In this document: positions 54,198-62,865 of the stretch, one piece after another | Numbering within the stretch: the stretch's first letter is position 1 | How the letters are laid out: each line of letters opens with the position of its first letter | From: Bernardetia sp. MNP-M8 | GTDB lineage: Bacteria; Bacteroidota; Bacteroidia; Cytophagales; Bernardetiaceae | Assembly: GCF_037126285.1 (NCBI RefSeq) | Contig: NZ_CP147012.1 | Location: 3,866,676 to 3,930,675 of the forward strand | Reading direction: 5' to 3' | DNA: 64,000 nucleotides | Notes under the pieces: model-generated | What the model was told of the DNA's origin: nothing | Database searches by the model: none | What the model saw: only the letters and a program-made list of their open reading frames with translations | Translations under genes and position numbers: made by a program

Positions 54198-56609
54198 ATG
54201 AATAAAAAACAACAAATAAATGAACTCTTCCGAAAACTTTCCATTGTAGAGTCAAAACAATCTGTTTTTGATAGAGAAATTAGAAAGTTACGTGTAGAAA
54301 TTGAAGGTCTGCAAAATGAAACTTCTTTTGAAAAAGATACAACGAAAGAATCAAGAGAAGTAGAAGATCCAATTTTAAGACAAAAACCCATCTTTAGAGA
54401 TATTCCTTCTGACTTTCCTTCTGAATCTGAAAATGAGAAGAAAGAAGAAAATAGAGAGTTAAAAAGAAGAAAAACACCTGTTTTTGAAGCACCAACTCAA
54501 CCTCAGCAAACAAAAGTTCATCAAAAATCAAGTATCGAAAAATTCATTGGTGAAAATGTAATTTATATAGTTGGGGTTTTGATTATTGTTTTGGGGGTTG
54601 GTATTGGAGTAAAATATGCCATCGATAATGATATGATTAGTCCACTTACTAGAATCATTTTAGGGTATTTGGTAGGAGCTGGTCTTTTAGGTTTTGCTAT
54701 TCGTTTGAAGGCAAAATATGAGAAGTTTAGTGCTGGACTACTTAGTGGTGCAATGGCAATTTTCTACTTTGTTACCTTTATGGGATATGATTTTTATAAT
54801 CTTTTTCCTAAAGAAATGGCGTTTGGTCTGATGGTCGCTTTTACGGTCTTTACAGTGGTGGCTTCTCTCAATTATGACAGACAAATTATTGCTCATATCG
54901 GACTTGTGGGGGCTTATGCAGTTCCGTTTTTGCTTAGTGATGGGTCTGGAAAAGTGATGATTTTGTTTAGTTATATGGCAATTATCAACTTAGGAATTTT
55001 AGCTATTTCTATCAAAAAATACTGGAAGTCTCTTTATATAAATGCTTTTACGCTTACTTGGCTTGTCGTTTTGGCTTGGTATGGATCAAAATACAATCAA
55101 GAAGAACACTTTAGTTTGACATTGATTTTCTCTACTCTCTTTTTTCTCATCTTCTACATTTCGTTTTTGGCATATAAAATCAAGAAAAAGGAAATTTTCA
55201 ATGTTGGAGATGTTATTTTGATGCTCATCAACTCATTTATTTTTTATGGAGTTGGCTTTGCAACACTTTCAACAAATGTTCAGACAGAAAATTTAGTAGG
55301 TTTATTTACACTCGGACAGGCAATTATTCATTTTGGAGTGAGTGTAGTTTTATATAAAAATAAACTGGCTGATAGAAATTTATTCTACTTAGCTTCTGGG
55401 TTAGTTTTGGTTTTTATTACTATTGCTGTTCCTGTTCAGTTGGATGGAAATTGGGTAACTCTTATTTGGTCGTTACAAGCTGCACTGCTGTTTTGGATTG
55501 GACGAACAAAAAAAGTCGGTGTTTATGAATCGCTTTCTTTTCCTCTAATGGCTTTGGCTGCTTTTAGTATGATTCAAGACTGGGGAATGGCTATTGATGC
55601 TTCAACAGGTATTTATGATTATGAAACAAATAAATCTATCATAAATGAAATTACGCCAATTTTCAATGTAATTTTCTTGACTTCCATTATTTTTGCAGCT
55701 TCATTTTTCTTTATTGACTGGCTCAATAAGAGTGATAAATATGTTTCTACTTTACAAGAAAAAGCTAATGGATTTTTGGGTTTTGTTACTGTTGTCATCA
55801 CTACAACATTGCTCTTTGCTCTTTATCTACCTTTAGTTGTCGAAATTTCTATTTATTTTAATCAACTTCTTGAAGCTTCAAGAATTGAAGTAATAGCAGA
55901 AGGTGGATATCCTAATACTTTTTATGATTATGATTTAAGAAGTTATCAAAGAGTTTGGATTCTAAATTATACACTTCTTTTCTTTATTGGTTTAGGTTTT
56001 TATTGTATCCAAAAAGTAGAAACTCAAATGTCAGTCATTCTCTATTATTTAGCTTCTGCTCTTTTACTGTTTATTTTTATGAGCGCAGGGTTATACGAAT
56101 TGAGTGAACTCAGAGATAGTTATATTTCACAAAGTTTAGCTAAATACTATGAGGTAGGTAGCTTTAATTTAATAGTTCGTTATATTTCTTTTTCACTTGT
56201 TATCGGTCTTTTATTTATCCTTTTCAGACTTGCAAAACAAGAGTTTTTGAAATTTGATTTTATTCCCTTCTTCGATTTTATTCTTCACGTTTCAGCTTTA
56301 TGGCTATTGAGTGCCGAACTTATTCATATTCTTAGCCTAACTAGCAATGCAGATGCTTACAAACTTGGTTTGAGTATTTTGTGGGGAACTTATTCGCTTT
56401 TTGTAGTCGTTTTGGGAATTTTGAAAAAGAAAAAATATTTGCGTGTTGGTGGTTTAGTTTGGTTTGGAATTACGTTTGTCAAACTCTTCTTCTACGACAT
56501 TGCAGCTTTATCAACAATTTCTAAAGTAATTGTCTTTTTATCTTTAGGAACACTTCTTTTGATAATCTCATTCTTATATAATAAATATAAAGACAAGATT
56601 GAGGGATAA
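54198..56609 (+). CDS. DUF2339 giant membrane protein
   Basis: An 803-residue protein. Residues 1-~105 form a charged coiled coil (NKKQQINELFRKLSIVESKQ, FDREIRKLRVEIEGLQNE) and a disordered link. Then some 20 or more hydrophobic helices follow, with the family start SIEKFIGENVIYIVGVLIIVLGVGIGVKYAID and the repeat-like LKAKYEKFSAGLLSGAMAIFYF. This layout (coiled coil, then about 20 helices, 800-900 residues) is that of DUF2339, inner-membrane proteins common in Bacteroidota and other gram-negatives; the function is unknown. It is a single gene with a terminator. Confidence 0.9.
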   Translation: MNKKQQINELFRKLSIVESKQSVFDREIRKLRVEIEGLQNETSFEKDTTKESREVEDPILRQKPIFRDIPSDFPSESENEKKEENRELKRRKTPVFEAPTQPQQTKVHQKSSIEKFIGENVIYIVGVLIIVLGVGIGVKYAIDNDMISPLTRIILGYLVGAGLLGFAIRLKAKYEKFSAGLLSGAMAIFYFVTFMGYDFYNLFPKEMAFGLMVAFTVFTVVASLNYDRQIIAHIGLVGAYAVPFLLSDGSGKVMILFSYMAIINLGILAISIKKYWKSLYINAFTLTWLVVLAWYGSKYNQEEHFSLTLIFSTLFFLIFYISFLAYKIKKKEIFNVGDVILMLINSFIFYGVGFATLSTNVQTENLVGLFTLGQAIIHFGVSVVLYKNKLADRNLFYLASGLVLVFITIAVPVQLDGNWVTLIWSLQAALLFWIGRTKKVGVYESLSFPLMALAAFSMIQDWGMAIDASTGIYDYETNKSIINEITPIFNVIFLTSIIFAASFFFIDWLNKSDKYVSTLQEKANGFLGFVTVVITTTLLFALYLPLVVEISIYFNQLLEASRIEVIAEGGYPNTFYDYDLRSYQRVWILNYTLLFFIGLGFYCIQKVETQMSVILYYLASALLLFIFMSAGLYELSELRDSYISQSLAKYYEVGSFNLIVRYISFSLVIGLLFILFRLAKQEFLKFDFIPFFDFILHVSALWLLSAELIHILSLTSNADAYKLGLSILWGTYSLFVVVLGILKKKKYLRVGGLVWFGITFVKLFFYDIAALSTISKVIVFLSLGTLLLIISFLYNKYKDKIEG

Positions 56610-56632
56610 ATAATAATAAGTGTCATAAATTA

Positions 56633-56679
56633 AAAACAGCTTGTATTCTCTAGTTTTGTTGAGAGTACAAGCTGTTTTT
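56633..56679 (+). terminator. Terminator downstream of the DUF2339 gene
   Basis: AAAAACAGCTTGTA-TCTC pairs with GAGA-TACAAGCTGTTTTT, about 18 bp with a small bulge; it also faces the convergent minus-strand gene that ends at 56706. Confidence 0.85.
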
Positions 56680-56705
56680 ATATAAGTTGAAATTGAGAGT
56701 GAAAT

Positions 56706-57137
56706 TTATTTTTCTTCAAAAACAAAATATTCTGTATTATCATTTTCGTTTTGATGTAGCGTAATAACAAAAGTATGTTTACCTGATTCCTTGATTGGAT
56801 ATTCCCCTACTCCACACCAAAGACCACTGCTAATGCCAAAACTTTTCAACTCCTCTTCAAACTTTCGGGTTATTTTTGCAGAAAGAGGACTCATATATTC
56901 AAAATACTGCGTAGCCATATAATCTGATATTTCACCATTTTTCAAAGAAGTGATTTGAATTTTATCAATAGTGATGTCGGTTAAGTCATAACCTGTTTTG
57001 TTTTCAATTCTGATTTCTAAAGGTTCGACAGTATCTTCATCCCCACAAGAAAAAGCTGAAAAGCATAACATTATTCCTAGTAAAAAAAGATAAGTAAAGG
57101 ATTTTAGATTAAAATGAAGTGTTTTTTGAGTTTTCAT
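56706..57137 (-). CDS. Hypothetical lipoprotein
   Basis: A 143-residue exported protein with a lipobox MLCFSAFSC (Cys31), an acidic spacer GDEDTVEP, then a beta-rich domain (LEIRIENKTGYDLTDITIDKIQITSL, in segments). No family is recognised. Convergent with the DUF2339 gene. Confidence 0.65.
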   Translation of the reverse strand: MKTQKTLHFNLKSFTYLFLLGIMLCFSAFSCGDEDTVEPLEIRIENKTGYDLTDITIDKIQITSLKNGEISDYMATQYFEYMSPLSAKITRKFEEELKSFGISSGLWCGVGEYPIKESGKHTFVITLHQNENDNTEYFVFEEK

Positions 57138-57349
57138 AATAAATAAAATTTTGAGTTTAATAAAAATTAAATTAGAGAGTCATTTTTACTATTACTCTAA
57201 TAATGCAAATTTTGCTGCAATAAAATATAAAAAATCTAAAATTTAACATTTTAGTTTATTTATCATGTAGAACAATGAACTCAGAACTTTATTTTCTATA
57301 AATTCGTTTTATAAAAAAAATAAATTATTCTACTCAAAAAAATAGAACT

Positions 57350-57550
57350 ATGACCATTGAAGAGAGAAAAAGTGAAATTATAAATCAAATTGAAAATCTT
57401 TCAGAAGAACAACTTACTACTTTTGAGAAATTTTTCTATGGATTAGTAGCTCAAGAAGAAACAAGTGAAGAGGAAAGGGAAGAAAAAATAAAATCAATTA
57501 TAAAAAATGATTTTTCTCGTTTTAAAGAAACTTTTAAAGCCTTGTCTTAA
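57350..57550 (+). CDS. Predicted antitoxin of the Doc toxin
   Basis: A 66-residue acidic protein (about one third Glu/Lys) that stops 10 bases before the Doc-type gene. The N-terminus, EERKSEIINQIENLSEEQLT, is a helical pattern unlike the Phd/YefM DNA-binding fold. The C-terminus, DFSRFKETFKALS, has the hydrophobic plus FxxLx ending seen in Phd-type toxin-binding tails. It therefore looks like an antitoxin that keeps the Doc-binding tail but has a different N-terminal domain. The call depends mainly on linkage with the Doc gene and the tail. Confidence 0.65.
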   Translation: MTIEERKSEIINQIENLSEEQLTTFEKFFYGLVAQEETSEEEREEKIKSIIKNDFSRFKETFKALS

Positions 57551-57560
57551 ACAAAACTAA

Positions 57561-57971
57561 ATGAAAAAACTAGAATTATTAAGGAAAAAAGATGTCATTC
57601 TGATAAATAGACTTACTTCTGATGATGTAGGAGGAAAATTCGTTCCACCTTCTAATTTTTTACACGAATCTAATTTAAATTATCTTATAGAAATAGTTGA
57701 AGCAGAAGTTTTTGGTAGTGAAATGTACCCTGAAATTCATCATAAAGCAGGACTTTATATGTACAATATTATCTCAAATCATATTTTTCAAGATGGTAAT
57801 AAAAGAGCAGGTTTAGAAAGTGCTTTACTTTTTCTACAACTCAATGATTATGACTTGAAACAAGAAGTAACAAATGAAATTCTAACAAGTTTTACTCTAT
57901 CTGTCGCAGCAGCAGAAAAGACATTAGAAGAAGTACAAAAGTGGTTTGAAGAGAATATAGAAACTAAATAG
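57561..57971 (+). CDS. Doc (Fic-family) toxin
   Basis: A 136-residue Fic-fold protein of the death-on-curing type. The active-site signature is HIFQDGNKRAG (H74-G84; consensus HxFxDGNKRTG, with Thr replaced by Ala). Preceding segments match the family: LNYLIEIVEAEVFGSEMYPEIHHKAGLYMYNII (in segments) and the downstream ALLFLQLNDYDL. Doc toxins phosphorylate elongation factor Tu; the kinase activity here is predicted from the intact catalytic loop. The upstream antitoxin frame is in the same operon with a 10-base gap and the unit ends at a strong terminator. Confidence 0.88.
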   Translation: MKKLELLRKKDVILINRLTSDDVGGKFVPPSNFLHESNLNYLIEIVEAEVFGSEMYPEIHHKAGLYMYNIISNHIFQDGNKRAGLESALLFLQLNDYDLKQEVTNEILTSFTLSVAAAEKTLEEVQKWFEENIETK

Positions 57972-57973
57972 CA

Positions 57974-58012
57974 TAAAAGACGAACTACAAAATAAATTGC
58001 AGTTCGTCTTTT
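57974..58012. terminator. Bidirectional terminator between Doc operon and dipeptidase
   Basis: AAAAGACGAACTAC pairs with G(C/T)AGTTCGTCTTTT-type arms (13 of 14 positions), between convergent genes. Confidence 0.83.
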
Positions 58013-58034
58013 CTATATAAAATTCTTCTAAATA

Positions 58035-59414
58035 TTAAACCAATTCAGGTTTATAAATTTCAGCATAACGGAAGAAGAAATGAGGAATTGTATTTATTCC
58101 TTTATAATAATTGAAAAGTCCGTAATGTTCGTTTGGCGAGTGAATGGCATCAGAATCTAAGCCAAATCCCATCAAAATACTATCAATTCCAAGTTCAGAT
58201 TTGAACATCGCAACAATTGGAATACTTCCACCACCACGCATCGGAATTGGGTCTTTGCCAAACGTTTGTTTATAGGCATAACTTGCAGCTTGATATGCCT
58301 GTGAATCGGTTGGTGTCACAACTGGCTCACCTCCATGATGAGGTTTTACGACAACACTAACTGAAGGAGGAGCAATTTTTTCAAAATGCTTCTTGAAAAG
58401 TTTAGTTATTGTTGCAGAATCTTGATTAGGAACTAAGCGCATAGAGATTTTTGCATACGCTTTCGAAGCAATAACTGTTTTTGCGCCTTCGCCTGTATAA
58501 CCTCCCCAAATTCCGTTTACATCTAAAGTTGGACGGATAGAAGCACGCTCTAAAGTAGAATATCCTTTTTCACCTTCTACATCTTTAAGTCCAATAGATT
58601 TTTTATATTCTTCTAAAGAAAAAGGAGCTTTTGCCATTTGAGCACGTTCTTCTTTCGAAAGTTCTGCTACATCATCATAAAAATTCTCTACTGTAATTCT
58701 GCCTTCTTCATCTTTCAAAGAAGCAATCATATCACAAAGAACATTGATAGGATTTGGAACAGCACCACCATAAAGACCAGAGTGTAAATCACGATTAGGT
58801 CCTGTAACTTCTACTTCTACATACGAAAGACCACGCAAACCAACTGTTACAGAAGGAATATCATTGGCAATCATTCCAGTATCAGAAATCAAAATTACAT
58901 CAGTAGCTAATTTTTCTTTATTATTTGCGACAAAAATTCCTAAGTTGTCTGAACCTACTTCTTCTTCACCTTCTATCATAAACTTGACATTACAAGGCAA
59001 AGAATCAGTTTTCATCATGGCTTCAAATGCCTTGATGTGCATATACATTTGTCCTTTGTCGTCGCACGCACCACGAGCATAAATTTTTTCATCTCTAACA
59101 GTTGGCTCAAACGGAGGCGTTTCCCAAAGCTCTAATGGGTCTGGTGGCTGAACATCATAATGTCCGTATACCAAAACAGTAGGTAAAGAAGAATCAATCA
59201 TCTTTTCTCCATAAACAATTGGATAACCTGCTGTCTGACAAAGTTCTACTTTATCAGCTCCTGCTTCTTCTAGTTTTGTTTTTATAAATTCTCCAGCTCT
59301 GAAAACGTCTTCTTTGTATTTTTTGTCTGCACTTACAGAAGGGATACGAAGTAAGTCTTTAAGCTCTTCTAAGAAGCGTTCTTTATTTTTTTCTATATAA
59401 TCGTGTGTATTCAT
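58035..59414 (-). CDS. M20 family dipeptidase
   Basis: Zn-dependent exopeptidase (ArgE/DapE/CNDP class), 459 residues. The zinc-binding residues are in VYGHYDVQPPDP and YARGACDDKG; the catalytic/metal region is MIEGEEEVGSDN and GLRGLSYVEVEVTGPNRDLHSGLYGGAVPNP; the last ligand region is near GFGLDSDAIHSPNE. These match cytosolic dipeptidases of Bacteroidota. No signal peptide, so it acts in the cytosol. A single gene, with a weak upstream region. Confidence 0.94.
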   Translation of the reverse strand: MNTHDYIEKNKERFLEELKDLLRIPSVSADKKYKEDVFRAGEFIKTKLEEAGADKVELCQTAGYPIVYGEKMIDSSLPTVLVYGHYDVQPPDPLELWETPPFEPTVRDEKIYARGACDDKGQMYMHIKAFEAMMKTDSLPCNVKFMIEGEEEVGSDNLGIFVANNKEKLATDVILISDTGMIANDIPSVTVGLRGLSYVEVEVTGPNRDLHSGLYGGAVPNPINVLCDMIASLKDEEGRITVENFYDDVAELSKEERAQMAKAPFSLEEYKKSIGLKDVEGEKGYSTLERASIRPTLDVNGIWGGYTGEGAKTVIASKAYAKISMRLVPNQDSATITKLFKKHFEKIAPPSVSVVVKPHHGGEPVVTPTDSQAYQAASYAYKQTFGKDPIPMRGGGSIPIVAMFKSELGIDSILMGFGLDSDAIHSPNEHYGLFNYYKGINTIPHFFFRYAEIYKPELV

Positions 59415-59710
59415 TAATAAGGGTATGTTTATATAAGTTTATTGAATGAGTTTTACTAATATTTTTGATGCAAATTTAGTAAAAATAAAAATTCTTCAAC
59501 GAAGTTCGAATATACGGCTTTTTCTTCAAAAAAAGAACCTTCATCTATTCAAAAGGTAGGATAGTCTAAAAAACAAATGTTTTTAATTCCTTTGGTTCGT
59601 CGTTTGTTCTTTACTCAAAAAATAAAAGACTGTTTGAATAAAAAGTTACAAAAATTTGAAACAGTTTAGCAAAACAATCAAAATCATTCCATTCCAATAC
59701 TCATTTCATA

Positions 59711-60688
59711 ATGAATTATCTCATTTTTATAGTTAGTGTTATTGTTCTTGTTAAGGGAGCAGACTGGGTTACTGACGGAGCTTCATCAATCGCCAAACGC
59801 TTTAATATCTCTGACCTTATTATTGGTCTGACAGTAGTTTCGATTGGTACTTCTGCTCCCGAGCTGGTCGTAAATCTTTTTGCTTCTAGTAGTGGAAGCT
59901 CTGAACTTGCAATTGGAAATGTTTTGGGAAGTAATATTTTTAATACATTAGCTATTTTAGGAATTTGTGCCATGATTTCGCCTGTTTTTGTCAAGCGTGC
60001 AACTGTTCAGATAGAAATTCCTTTAGGACTTTTGGCAGCTTTGGTATTGGGTGTTTTGGCAAATGATATGCTTATTGATGGTTCTAGTAATTCTATTCTA
60101 ACCAGAAGTGATGGAATTATTTTGCTCTTTTTCTTTGTGGTTTTTATGTATTATACATTTTTTTCAGCACAGAAAGATAAAAAATTATCTGTTGAAGAAG
60201 CTGAAGACATACAAAAATTACCTTTAGGATTGTCTATATTGATGCTCTTAGGTGGTTTTGCAGGACTTATTGGAGGAGGGAAGTTTATGGTAGATGCAGC
60301 TATCGAAATTGCACAATCTTGGGGAGTAAGTGAAGGAATTATCGGACTTACCGTGGTGGCAGCAGGAACTTCTTTTCCCGAACTAGTCGTGTCAATCATG
60401 GCAGCACGAAAAGGGAGTGCAGATATGGCAATTGGTAATGTAGTAGGTTCAAATGTCTTTAATATTTTCTTTGTTTTGGGTATTAGTGCGACTGTTAGAC
60501 CTATTCCATTTAATCCCAATACAAGCAATTTAGATGTTGTAGTTACAGCTTTAGGTTGTTTGATGGTTGTTGCTTTTGTCTTTATGGGAGAAGGACGAAA
60601 AATAAGTAGAGGTGAAGGTTCAATTCTTACACTTGGCTATGTAGTCTATATTGCTTATTTAATTTATCAACAAATTGGATTAGCATAA
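59711..60688 (+). CDS. Calcium/sodium antiporter (CaCA family)
   Basis: A 325-residue inner-membrane protein with about ten helices and the two inverted alpha repeats of Na+/Ca2+ exchangers: GLTVVSIGTSAPELVVN plus AIGNVLGSNIFN in the first half, and GLTVVAAGTSFPELVVS plus AIGNVVGSNVFN in the second. Both acidic (E) residues required for ion binding are present. The YrbG-type assignment follows from length and the lack of a regulatory loop. It is a single gene. Confidence 0.95.
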   Translation: MNYLIFIVSVIVLVKGADWVTDGASSIAKRFNISDLIIGLTVVSIGTSAPELVVNLFASSSGSSELAIGNVLGSNIFNTLAILGICAMISPVFVKRATVQIEIPLGLLAALVLGVLANDMLIDGSSNSILTRSDGIILLFFFVVFMYYTFFSAQKDKKLSVEEAEDIQKLPLGLSILMLLGGFAGLIGGGKFMVDAAIEIAQSWGVSEGIIGLTVVAAGTSFPELVVSIMAARKGSADMAIGNVVGSNVFNIFFVLGISATVRPIPFNPNTSNLDVVVTALGCLMVVAFVFMGEGRKISRGEGSILTLGYVVYIAYLIYQQIGLA

Positions 60689-60730
60689 CTTCGAACTACG
60701 CCAAAAAGGGTTTTTTTAGATAAGAGTTTC

Positions 60731-60772
60731 GCAAAAACAAAATTTTAGATAGAGAATAAATTTTGTTTTTGC
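60731..60772. terminator. Bidirectional terminator between antiporter and rfbC genes
   Basis: GCAAAAACAAAATTT and AAATTTTGTTTTTGC form a 15-bp perfect stem between convergent genes. It is immediately followed by a family A repeat at 60778. Confidence 0.7.
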
Positions 60773-60777
60773 AATTC

Positions 60778-60798
60778 AACAAGATTTTAACCTTGTTT
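60778..60798. repeat. Family A palindrome, degenerate copy
   Basis: AACAAGATTTTAACCTTGTTT, preceded by CAATTC as in the composite repeat. It abuts the end of rfbC (stop at 60803). Confidence 0.6.
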
Positions 60799-60802
60799 AT
60801 GC

Positions 60803-61345
60803 TTAATATTCCACGTCATCAAATAGAGGTAAATTTTTATCCTTTTCAGAAAGAATAATTTTATCCAAATCCATTTGCCATTCTATTCCTATTTTTGGGT
60901 CATTATAATACATTCCTGTATCTGCTTGTGGCTCGTAAAAAGCATCACATTTATAAAAAAACTCAGCATAATCACTCAAAACCAAAAAACCGTGTGCAAA
61001 TCCTTTTGGTATGAAAAGCTGTTTTTTGTTTGTTCCAGAAAGATTTATACTCAAACTTTTGCCATAAGTAGCTGATTCTTTTCTCAAATCAACAATTACA
61101 TCTTGTACCTCTCCAACAATTACTCTAACTAACTTAGACTGTCCGAAAGGAGATTTTTGAAAATGTAATCCTCTCATTACTCCCTTCGTAGAACCAGATT
61201 GGTTATCTTGCACAAAAGTAGGTTTTAGACCTGTGTGTTTCTCAAAATTATTAAGATTAAAACTCTCAAAAAAATAACCTCTATGGTCTTCAAAAAGGCG
61301 TGGTTCGAAAATCCAAACACCTTCAAAATCTGTTTTGTTATACAT
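60803..61345 (-). CDS. rfbC: dTDP-4-dehydrorhamnose 3,5-epimerase
   Basis: Cupin-fold epimerase of dTDP-L-rhamnose synthesis, 180 residues, typical length. Signatures: GVWIFEPRLFEDHRGYFFESFN, NQSGSTKGVMRGLHFQKSP (catalytic His in RGLHFQ), LVRVIVGEVQDVIVDLRK, FIPKGFAHGFLVLSD and the active Tyr in EFFYKCDAFY. No rfbA, rfbB or rfbD is in the window, so the pathway genes are dispersed. Confidence 0.96.
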   Translation of the reverse strand: MYNKTDFEGVWIFEPRLFEDHRGYFFESFNLNNFEKHTGLKPTFVQDNQSGSTKGVMRGLHFQKSPFGQSKLVRVIVGEVQDVIVDLRKESATYGKSLSINLSGTNKKQLFIPKGFAHGFLVLSDYAEFFYKCDAFYEPQADTGMYYNDPKIGIEWQMDLDKIILSEKDKNLPLFDDVEY

Positions 61346-61442
61346 ATAAATTAATTATGAATTAAACGAAGTAATACAAAATAACGTATTAATTTTATGA
61401 ATTGCATAATTTTATCACTACTCTTTTCAAATTTTATAAAAA

Positions 61443-62495
61443 ATGACCACACAAAAAACAATTTTATATCAGATTTCTTCTCGTGCTTGGGAACATCCAG
61501 CCGATCGTGCAGCCCTAAATTCACTCAAAAAAGTACCTGGATTGGATAAACTTCTCAGTATGCTTTTCGGAGCAACTTCTGAGCGTTCGCTTCGTCTTAT
61601 GTATTTGGCTTCTGCTGTTAGAGTTTCTGATAAGCAGTTTGCAAGAGTAAAAGTACTGTTTGATGAGGTTTGCAAAACGTTTGATATAGAAAAAAAACCA
61701 GAGGTTTATGTTTCTCAAAGTGAAGTGCTGAATGCTTTTGCTGTGGGAATGGATAGCCCTTTTATCGTTTTGAATTCAGCTTTAGTAGAACGATTTGATG
61801 ATGAGGAACTGACAGAAGTTTTGGGACACGAATTGGGTCATATTATGAGTGGACATATGTTGTATCGTACTCTTTTTATACTTCTTCAACAAATGTCTAG
61901 GTCTGTTATAAAACTTCCTATTCCTGATTGGATTTTCTCAGGTGTCTATTATGCACTACAAGAATGGAGTAGGAAAAGTGAGCTTAGTGCAGATAGAGCA
62001 GGTCTTTTGGCTACTCAAAATCCTGATGCTTCATTGCGTGTGTCGATGAAACTGGCAGGAGGAGATTTTGAGCAAATGGATGTTGCAGCCTTTTTAGAGC
62101 AAGCTGAAGAATATCATAAGATGGATAATGTGGGAGATAATATTTTTAAGTTTTTTAATATAATTGGACAATCTCATCCTTTTGCGTCTACTCGTGCTTT
62201 AGAAATTGTAAACTGGGTGCGTTCGGGAGATTATGATGCAACTTTACAAGGAAATTACCCAAGAAGAACAGATGCTGAAAAAAATGCGTCTGTTTGGGAA
62301 GATGTAAAAGAAGCTTCACAAGGTTATGCAAGTGATTTTAAGGAAGCAACACAATCGACTAGAAATACAGCACAATCTACACAGTTTAATGAACAGTTTA
62401 GGCAAACAGCTCAAAATGTATCTGAAAAAATGGATGAGACTACCAAAAAAGCAAAAGATTTTTTTGATGATTTTTTCAAGCCAAAAAATTATTAA
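61443..62495 (+). CDS. M48 family zinc metallopeptidase
   Basis: A 350-residue protein with a zinc site HELGH (H129, E130, H133) followed by the third ligand in SELSADRAG (E180). There is no N-terminal signal peptide and no strong membrane helix beyond the LFILLQQMSRSVIKLP region after the active site. The C-terminal 80 residues (WEDVKEASQGYASDFKEATQ, TAQSTQFNEQFRQTAQNVSE) form an amphipathic coiled tail, which is typical of the Bacteroidota subgroup and may attach to membranes. Substrates are unknown. Confidence 0.92.
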   Translation: MTTQKTILYQISSRAWEHPADRAALNSLKKVPGLDKLLSMLFGATSERSLRLMYLASAVRVSDKQFARVKVLFDEVCKTFDIEKKPEVYVSQSEVLNAFAVGMDSPFIVLNSALVERFDDEELTEVLGHELGHIMSGHMLYRTLFILLQQMSRSVIKLPIPDWIFSGVYYALQEWSRKSELSADRAGLLATQNPDASLRVSMKLAGGDFEQMDVAAFLEQAEEYHKMDNVGDNIFKFFNIIGQSHPFASTRALEIVNWVRSGDYDATLQGNYPRRTDAEKNASVWEDVKEASQGYASDFKEATQSTRNTAQSTQFNEQFRQTAQNVSEKMDETTKKAKDFFDDFFKPKNY

Positions 62496-62502
62496 TCTAT
62501 TA

Positions 62503-62638
62503 AAGGTTATCACGGTTAGTTTAGTAACATTGATTTTTCCGTAGCGACAGGTTTGCAAACCTGTCACTACGGAAAAATAAGACTGTTTTGCTTTTCTATA
62601 ACTTGCTAATTATTAGACCTGTAAATAACCGTGATAAC
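62503..62638. repeat. Nested inverted repeats
   Basis: GTTATCACGGTTA (62506-62518) and TAACCGTGATAAC (62626-62638) are exact inverted copies. Between them lies a 43-bp palindrome (62534-62576) with arms TTTTTCCGTAG-GACAGGTTTG, one internal mismatch. The whole can fold as a two-level stem, in the downstream region of the M48 gene. No reading frame is present. It may be a mobile repeat or a transcribed structured RNA. Confidence 0.65.
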
Positions 62639-62675
62639 GTTTATTATGAATTACAAACAAAAATAGAAGTTTTCT

Positions 62676-62716
62676 AAACTATTGATAGCACTTCACTAAG
62701 AGCTATCAATAGTTTA
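62676..62716 (+). terminator. Hairpin downstream of the M48 gene
   Basis: AAACTATTGATAGC pairs perfectly with GCTATCAATAGTTT around ACTTCACTAAGA. There is no strong T tract afterwards, so its terminator role is likely but not certain. Confidence 0.6.
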
Positions 62717-62848
62717 AAATAAAAAATATATGACTTAAAATTAAATTTAGTGTAAGTTTTGATTGAGTTGAACAACTTACTTGACTGAACTGTTAAATCA
62801 CTCTATTTGAATAATTAATTTTACTCTTATATTTTTAATTCATACTTC

Positions 62849-62856
62849 TAACTTTG
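62849..62856 (+). promoter_or_regulatory. -7 element before the efflux adaptor gene
   Basis: TAACTTTG, an exact TAnnTTTG match, ends 9 bases before the ATG at 62866, giving a predicted leader of only a few bases. A clear -33 element is not visible. Confidence 0.45.
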
Positions 62857-62865
62857 TATTATCAT

